A stretch of DNA of 28,753 bases from an uncultured Bacteroidales bacterium. Lineage in GTDB: Bacteria > Bacteroidota > Bacteroidia > Bacteroidales > Paludibacteraceae. Shown here one piece after another: positions 24,817 through 28,753 of the stretch; positions within the stretch are counted from its first letter, which is position 1, and each line of letters begins with the position of its first letter. The notes under the pieces were generated by a model. It saw only the letters and a list, made by a program, of their open reading frames with translations, did not search any database and was not told the origin of the DNA. The position numbers and the translations under genes are program-made. The DNA is taken from positions 1 to 28,753 of the forward strand of contig CAKUYO010000025.1 of NCBI GenBank assembly GCA_934716995.1. Reading direction: 5' to 3'.

Positions 24817-24844
24817 ATCTATTATATCCCATCTATTATATCCC
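24817..24844. repeat. 14-bp tandem duplication at sod terminator
   Basis: ATCTATTATATCCC occurs twice in tandem (24817-24830, 24831-24844); the second unit forms part of the terminator stem. Confidence 0.85.
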
Positions 24845-24874
24845 GCAAAGCCCGCACGCTTTGCGGGATATTTT
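24838..24874 (+). terminator. sod terminator
   Basis: A perfect 14-bp stem, ATATCCCGCAAAGC (24838-24851) with GCTTTGCGGGATAT (24858-24871), 6-base loop, then TTT. Confidence 0.87.
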
Positions 24875-24970
24875 ATATAGGGAGTGTATTTTTTTGTTGC
24901 ACAGATCAGAAAATGCAGTATCCTTGTGCATTTTTTGCATAAAAAGCAAACGCTGCACAACACAAGCGAA

Positions 24971-25003
24971 AACACCCACTAATCACCTACTATTCACCTA
25001 CTC
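24971..25003. repeat. 11-bp x3 tandem array (TCACCTACT units)
   Basis: Units AACACCCACTA, ATCACCTACTA and TTCACCTACTC, in the gap between sod and sotB. The YCACCTA core resembles the CCACCTG core of other arrays. The rest of 24875-25064 shows only A/T-rich sequence with short TGCA-containing inverted pieces. Confidence 0.8.
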
Positions 25004-25064
25004 TTGACAGCATAATGATAGTATGCAGACAGGGAGACCTTACAAGTTATTGTTTCTATTTCCA

Positions 25065-26228
25065 TTAGAACCGTTTGGAAAGACCGAAGCACCAGTAAAG
25101 CAACGTGGCAAGGGCGATGGCACCGCCGATATAGCCGATACAGGAAATGGACAGATGGGTGCAGACACCGCCACCGATAAGAGTTCCCGTAGCGATACCC
25201 AGATTGAAGATACCCGAAGAGATAGACATTGCCACCGGTGTGGCATCGGCTTCTGTATGATTGATAATCTCGTTCTGAAACGACACATTATATGATGTTG
25301 CCGCCATTCCCCACACAGCGCAGACCGGCACTACGATACCACCGAGATATGCGGCAGGGGCAAGAAGCAATTGGCATACACAAACACCGCCTATCGCCAA
25401 GGCAATAAAACGGACAGGATTGCGCTGATAGCACTTGGAAAACAAAATACTGCCCACAATACCCGCCACGCCAAAGAGCATCAGCGTGGTAGTTATCCAA
25501 TCCTCAGACAAGTGCGCCACCTGCAACAAGAACGGTTCGATATAACTATAACCGACATAGTATGCCGTGGAAAAACCGAGTGTCAGGATATAGATACCGA
25601 CAAGTACCGGATTTTTGAGCAATGCGGGAAGTTGCCGCACGGAAAATCCGCCGTGTGCAGGGACTTGTGGAAGAGTAAAAAAGAGATGCAGCAATACAGC
25701 GAATGAAAATATACCAATAGACAAAAATGTCATTCGCCATCCGATTTGCAATCCGATAATACGTCCGATGGGCATACCGAGAATCATGGCGACGGATGTA
25801 CCGGTAACAATCATGCTGAGTGCCAACGGACGGTGTTTTTCCGGCACAAGACTCACCGCCAGAGGCGAGGCAATCGACCAAAAGACCGAGTGGGTACACG
25901 CCACACCGATACGCGAAAACATAAGCATATAGTAGGTGGCAGAAAGCGATGACAATACTTGAAAAAGCACAAAGCCCACCACTACCCACAACATCAGTTT
26001 GCGCAGATTGATTCTGGAAACCAAGATCATCAGCGGTAAAGACAAAAGCATTACCATCCATGCATAGACCGAGATGAGCATACCGGCATGCGCCTCGGTG
26101 GTCTGAAAATCAGAGGCTATGTCAGAGAGCAGGGCTATGGGGATAAACTCGGAAGTGTTGAATACAAAAGCAGCACACGTCAATCCGATCAGCGGCAGCC
26201 AGTTGCGCCAAGTCATTTTGTTGTCCAT
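25065..26228 (-). CDS. sotB: SotB-like MFS sugar/drug efflux transporter
   Basis: A 387-residue, 12-segment major-facilitator exporter of the DHA1 type. Similarity to E. coli SotB (YdeA) is clear along the chain: AAFVFNTSEFIPIALLSDIA near 19-38, VSRINLRKL (loop 2-3 motif), SRIGVACTHSVFWSIASPLA near 105-124, GMPIGRIIG near 150 (antiporter motif C region) and SGIFNLGIATG near 335. SotB exports arabinose and other sugars and IPTG; the substrate here is inferred only. It has its own promoter and no clear terminator. It lies downstream of the P1B ATPase with repeat element copy 3 between. Confidence 0.9.
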   Translation of the reverse strand: MDNKMTWRNWLPLIGLTCAAFVFNTSEFIPIALLSDIASDFQTTEAHAGMLISVYAWMVMLLSLPLMILVSRINLRKLMLWVVVGFVLFQVLSSLSATYYMLMFSRIGVACTHSVFWSIASPLAVSLVPEKHRPLALSMIVTGTSVAMILGMPIGRIIGLQIGWRMTFLSIGIFSFAVLLHLFFTLPQVPAHGGFSVRQLPALLKNPVLVGIYILTLGFSTAYYVGYSYIEPFLLQVAHLSEDWITTTLMLFGVAGIVGSILFSKCYQRNPVRFIALAIGGVCVCQLLLAPAAYLGGIVVPVCAVWGMAATSYNVSFQNEIINHTEADATPVAMSISSGIFNLGIATGTLIGGGVCTHLSISCIGYIGGAIALATLLYWCFGLSKRF

Positions 26229-26321
26229 AATTTGACAAAAGAACGTTAATTAACCATTCATTCAGAGCAAGCACCCGGAACGGTTCAATAAAACAACTAA
26301 TACCTTTTTCAAAAACGGGCG

Positions 26322-26353
26322 CAAAATTACTGCTTTTCCACGAAATACGCAAC
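26322..26353 (-). promoter_or_regulatory. sotB promoter
   Basis: Minus strand: GTTG (26350-26353), 20 bp, TAATTTTG (26322-26329). The whole spacer (GTTGCGTATTTCGTGG, then AAAAGCAG) is almost the same as in the BtuB-like receptor promoter. Confidence 0.82.
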
Positions 26354-26417
26354 AACCATTTGCGTAATATCGGAGAAAAGCAGTAAAAAAGAGACCGGTA
26401 AGCCAAAACGTTATTTA

Positions 26418-26559
26418 ACGTGAGTTCGAAATAAAAACTCCTATGCCGCGAGCGGCAAGAAATCTAAGTAAATCGTTGTCTTTACCTCCATAAATTACCG
26501 TAAATCTTATTGCCTACGGCGACAAAGCAAGAGAATCATACTTATAGTTGGAGCGACGT
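26418..26559 (-). repeat. ~140-bp MITE-like element, copy 3
   Basis: Reverse-oriented copy, ~142 bp, more diverged at its right end (ATAGTTGGAGCG instead of ATATCGAACTAC). The hairpin TGCCGC-GA-GCGGCA is kept. The direct repeat TATTTA (extended CGTTATTTA) lies on both sides, 26412-26417 and 26560-26565; the right one contains the stop codon of the P1B ATPase (26563-26565). Confidence 0.78.
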
Positions 26560-26562
26560 TAT

Positions 26563-28452
26563 TTATCGCAGCGTCCGCATCGAATTGAGGACGGCGAGGA
26601 CGGTAACGCCCACATCGGCAAGGACGGCAAGCCACATATTCGCCATACCAAAGGTGGCAAGAACCAGTACAAAGACCTTGATACCGATAGAGAACCAGAC
26701 GTTCTCGTTGGCAATACGGTTGGTTTTCTTGGCAATACGGATAGCCGTGGCGATCTTGCCCGGTTGGTCGTCCATCAATACCACATCGGCCGCCTCAATC
26801 GCCGCATCGGATCCCAACGCCCCCATAGCGATACCCACATCGGCGCGGGCAAGAACCGGCGCATCATTGATACCGTCACCTACGAAAGCGAGAGTTTTGC
26901 CTTGCGGCTTCCCTGCAAGCAGACGCTCCACCTGTGCCACCTTGTCCTGCGGGAGCAGGTCGGCATGGAACTCGTCCAGCCCCACTTCGTGCGCCACGTA
27001 TTCCGCTACTGCGTAGTGGTCGCCCGTAAGCATAACGGTCTTGCGCACACCGGCTGCTTTCAACCCGCTGACAGCCGTTTTGGCATCAGGTTTGAGTTGG
27101 TCGGAGATAACGATATGCCCTGCATATTCGCCATCGATAGCCACGTGGATTACCGTACCCCGCGCCTGCTGCGAGCACTCGTGCCATTGCGCCCCGACAG
27201 CGTCCATCATCTTGCTGTTGCCGACACAGACGTGCCTGCCATTGACCAAGGCTTTTACGCCCTGTCCTGCCACCTCCTCCACTTGCTCCACGGAGCAGGA
27301 GTCCGCCTCATGGGCATACGCCTGACGCAGCGAAACGGCAATAGGGTGATTGCTGTACCGCTCCACATGGGCGGCAAGATGCAGCAATTCATTCTCGGAG
27401 ATGTCGTGTGGATGCACCAGACTCACTTGAAACACACCGCGGGTGAGCGTACCCGTCTTATCAAAGACCACCGTATCCAGTTTGCTCAATGCGTCAAGGT
27501 AGTTGGACCCTTTTACGAGGATACCCCGGCGGGATGCCCCGCCGATACCGCCAAAGAACGCCAGCGGCACAGAGATAACCAAGGCACACGGGCAGGAGAC
27601 GACAAGGAACATCAGACCACGGTAGAGCCACGTGGGGAGATTTCCGATGTAGGTTCCCCCGCCGAAAAAAGGCGGCAGGAAAGCCAATACCAATGCCAGA
27701 CAAACGACAATAGGGGTATAGACACGGGCAAAACGGGTAACGAAATTCTCGCTGCGGGACTTGTTCTCACCGGCATTCTCCACCAAAGCCAGCACCTTGG
27801 CAGCAGTGGATTCGCCTGCTATACTGGTTGTGCGGACACGCAACAAGCCTGACATATTCACGCAACCGGAAATGACCCGGTCGGCTTTGCGGACAGTACG
27901 CGGGACACTCTCGCCGGTAAGGGCGACAGTATCCAGATGCGATTCGCCCTCGACAACCTCGCCATCAACAGGTACGCGCTCGCCCGGCTTGATAACCACT
28001 ATTTCCCCCACTTGCACATCGTTCGGGTCAATAGTCTGCAGTTCGCCGTTGCGCTCCACATGCGCCGTGTCAGGACGGATATTCATCAGTGAGGAGATCG
28101 ACTTGCGGCTGCGTCCTTCGGCAATCGTCTCAAAGAGTTCGCCCACCTGAAAGAACAGCATTACGAAGACCGCTTCGGGGAACTGGTTCTCCGCTCCGGG
28201 CAGAAAACCGATAGCGAGAGCACCGATGGTGGCAACAGACATCAGAAAATCCTCATCGAAGACCTCGCCATGGGCGATGTTCTCCGCTGCCTCGCGCAAC
28301 GTATCAAAACCGACCACGAGATAAGGAACCAAATAAATAAGGAGCAGTTGCCACATCGCAAGCGAACTGGTATGCTCCACCACCACACAGGCTGACAGCA
28401 GCACGGCAGCCACAATGATTTTAATCAGAATAGAACGGGTTTCTTTTTCCAT
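26563..28452 (-). CDS. Zinc/cadmium-type P1B-2 ATPase
   Basis: A 629-residue inner-membrane metal exporter. Motifs in order: TGES (179-182, actuator), metal site SCPC (286-289), phosphorylation site D331 in DKTGTLT, P1B signature HP (369-370), and GDGIND (525-530). Lys592 in the seventh and Asp613 in the eighth membrane segment are 21 residues apart, as for K693 and D714 in E. coli ZntA, which marks the Zn/Cd/Pb subgroup. Unlike ZntA it has no N-terminal CxxC metal-binding domain. A promoter-proximal inverted repeat (28544-28558) may bind a regulator, but no regulator gene is nearby in the window. The gene ends exactly at element copy 3. Confidence 0.93.
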   Translation of the reverse strand: MEKETRSILIKIIVAAVLLSACVVVEHTSSLAMWQLLLIYLVPYLVVGFDTLREAAENIAHGEVFDEDFLMSVATIGALAIGFLPGAENQFPEAVFVMLFFQVGELFETIAEGRSRKSISSLMNIRPDTAHVERNGELQTIDPNDVQVGEIVVIKPGERVPVDGEVVEGESHLDTVALTGESVPRTVRKADRVISGCVNMSGLLRVRTTSIAGESTAAKVLALVENAGENKSRSENFVTRFARVYTPIVVCLALVLAFLPPFFGGGTYIGNLPTWLYRGLMFLVVSCPCALVISVPLAFFGGIGGASRRGILVKGSNYLDALSKLDTVVFDKTGTLTRGVFQVSLVHPHDISENELLHLAAHVERYSNHPIAVSLRQAYAHEADSCSVEQVEEVAGQGVKALVNGRHVCVGNSKMMDAVGAQWHECSQQARGTVIHVAIDGEYAGHIVISDQLKPDAKTAVSGLKAAGVRKTVMLTGDHYAVAEYVAHEVGLDEFHADLLPQDKVAQVERLLAGKPQGKTLAFVGDGINDAPVLARADVGIAMGALGSDAAIEAADVVLMDDQPGKIATAIRIAKKTNRIANENVWFSIGIKVFVLVLATFGMANMWLAVLADVGVTVLAVLNSMRTLR

Positions 28453-28523
28453 TATATCAATTAAAAATTAACAATTAACTATTAACATACAGAGATGGTC
28501 TGCAGTCTTTCATTTTTCGGGTG

Positions 28524-28531
28524 CAAAGGTA
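28524..28531 (-). promoter_or_regulatory. -7 box of the P1B ATPase promoter
   Basis: TACCTTTG on the minus strand at 28524-28531. No TTG-type -33 box is at the usual 20-bp distance; instead an inverted repeat occupies that region, which suggests an activator- or repressor-controlled promoter. The leader to the ATG is about 65 bases and AT-rich. Confidence 0.7.
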
Positions 28532-28543
28532 CGACTAATTTGC

Positions 28544-28558
28544 TGCAACCCGGTTGCA
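28544..28558. promoter_or_regulatory. Candidate operator, TGCAACC-C-GGTTGCA
   Basis: A 15-bp interrupted palindrome with perfect 7-bp arms, placed 12 to 26 bp upstream of the -7 box where the -33 region should be. The position suits a dimeric regulator. It does not match a Fur/Zur or MerR-type site that I know. Confidence 0.55.
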
Positions 28559-28599
28559 AGTCGTGCAAAGACACAAAAGAACGACAGAATGAGCAGGGC

Positions 28600-28712
28600 A
28601 ACCGCATCCAAACAACATCTATACAATTTATGCAACATATATAGTGCATAAAGTGTATAAAAGTACCGCATAAAAGGGCGTTTACCCAGGAGTTGACACC
28701 AAGTTTTCCTAT
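28600..28712 (-). repeat. Palindrome-bearing repeat, copy B
   Basis: Reverse-oriented relative of 79-189, ~113 bp and well over three-quarters identical by eye. The palindrome (28621-28658) keeps arms ATACAATTTATGCA / TGCATAAAGTGTAT with one mismatch and a changed centre. The remaining non-coding DNA to 28753 shows nothing further recognised. Confidence 0.75.
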
Positions 28713-28753
28713 ACGTATGATGTGGGATGATATATGGTACGTTTTTTTGATAT

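Larger units (their letters stand above)
26229..26562. other. Intergenic region between the P1B ATPase and sotB
   Basis: 334 bp: 5' leader of about 90 bp and promoter of sotB (26322-26353), then an inverted pair CTGCTTTTC (26330-26338) / GAAAAGCAG about 40 bp apart around the -33 region, and element copy 3 (26418-26559) up to the ATPase stop. No separate terminator for the ATPase is seen, unless the element supplies it. Confidence 0.55.

Noticed and set aside
388..28452. A defence system, biosynthetic cluster or integrated element hidden among the genes
   Set aside because: Every substantial coding region is assigned to a housekeeping, envelope, transport or hydrolase family, or to a single exported protein of unknown function; no nuclease/ATPase/toxin modules, integrase or phage genes were found.

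Overview
The window looks like a chromosomal segment from a member of the Bacteroidota, most likely order Bacteroidales. Three things point there. The promoters are of the Bacteroidota type (a TTG-type -33 box, exactly 20 bp, then TAnnTTTG). The gene content is typical: a TonB receptor with a carboxypeptidase-like N-terminal domain, a RibBA fusion, an Fe/Mn superoxide dismutase of the Bacteroides/Porphyromonas type, and gyrA followed directly by a TPR gene. Leaders are AT-rich and lack strong Shine-Dalgarno sequences. No rRNA, tRNA, CRISPR array, transposase or prophage gene was seen. Genus cannot be set from what is visible.

Layout. Positions 1-387 are repeat-rich non-coding DNA. On the plus strand follow a divergent TraB/GumN-like protein, an S1/P1 nuclease, and a TonB-dependent receptor with a large surface lipoprotein (388-7093), closed by a strong two-way terminator. 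From 7188 to 22268 almost everything is on the minus strand. Read in the direction of transcription, the units are: PaaI-type thioesterase, then a BtuB-like TonB receptor; cytidine deaminase, LptF/LptG-type permease and ribBA; an exported aromatic/Ser-Thr-Arg-repeat protein; gyrA with a TPR protein; and ruvX, def, mntP and a CE1-like esterase. thiL (plus) diverges from the thioesterase and converges on a HAD phosphatase. The HAD gene diverges from a superoxide dismutase gene. The window ends with a SotB-like MFS exporter and a zinc/cadmium-type P1B ATPase, both minus.

How the genes relate. Most are housekeeping or envelope functions: topology (gyrA), riboflavin (ribBA), thiamine diphosphate (thiL), N-terminal maturation (def), Holliday junction or rRNA processing (ruvX), LPS export (LptF/G) and nucleoside salvage (cdd). 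Metal and oxidant handling is represented by mntP, the Zn/Cd ATPase and sod, but these lie in separate units and I see no shared regulator. I found no convincing defence system, biosynthetic cluster or mobile island.

The unusual content lies between the genes. (1) A ~136-142 bp element occurs three times, with inverted ends, internal GC hairpins and AT-rich direct repeats at its edges; two copies sit exactly at stop codons. (2) A ~111 bp palindrome-bearing repeat lies near each end of the window in opposite orientation. (3) Six intergenic arrays each consist of three 11-bp units. (4) Several promoters share an extended -33 motif. These are the best candidates for something undescribed; all statements about them come from reading the sequence, and their functions are inference.
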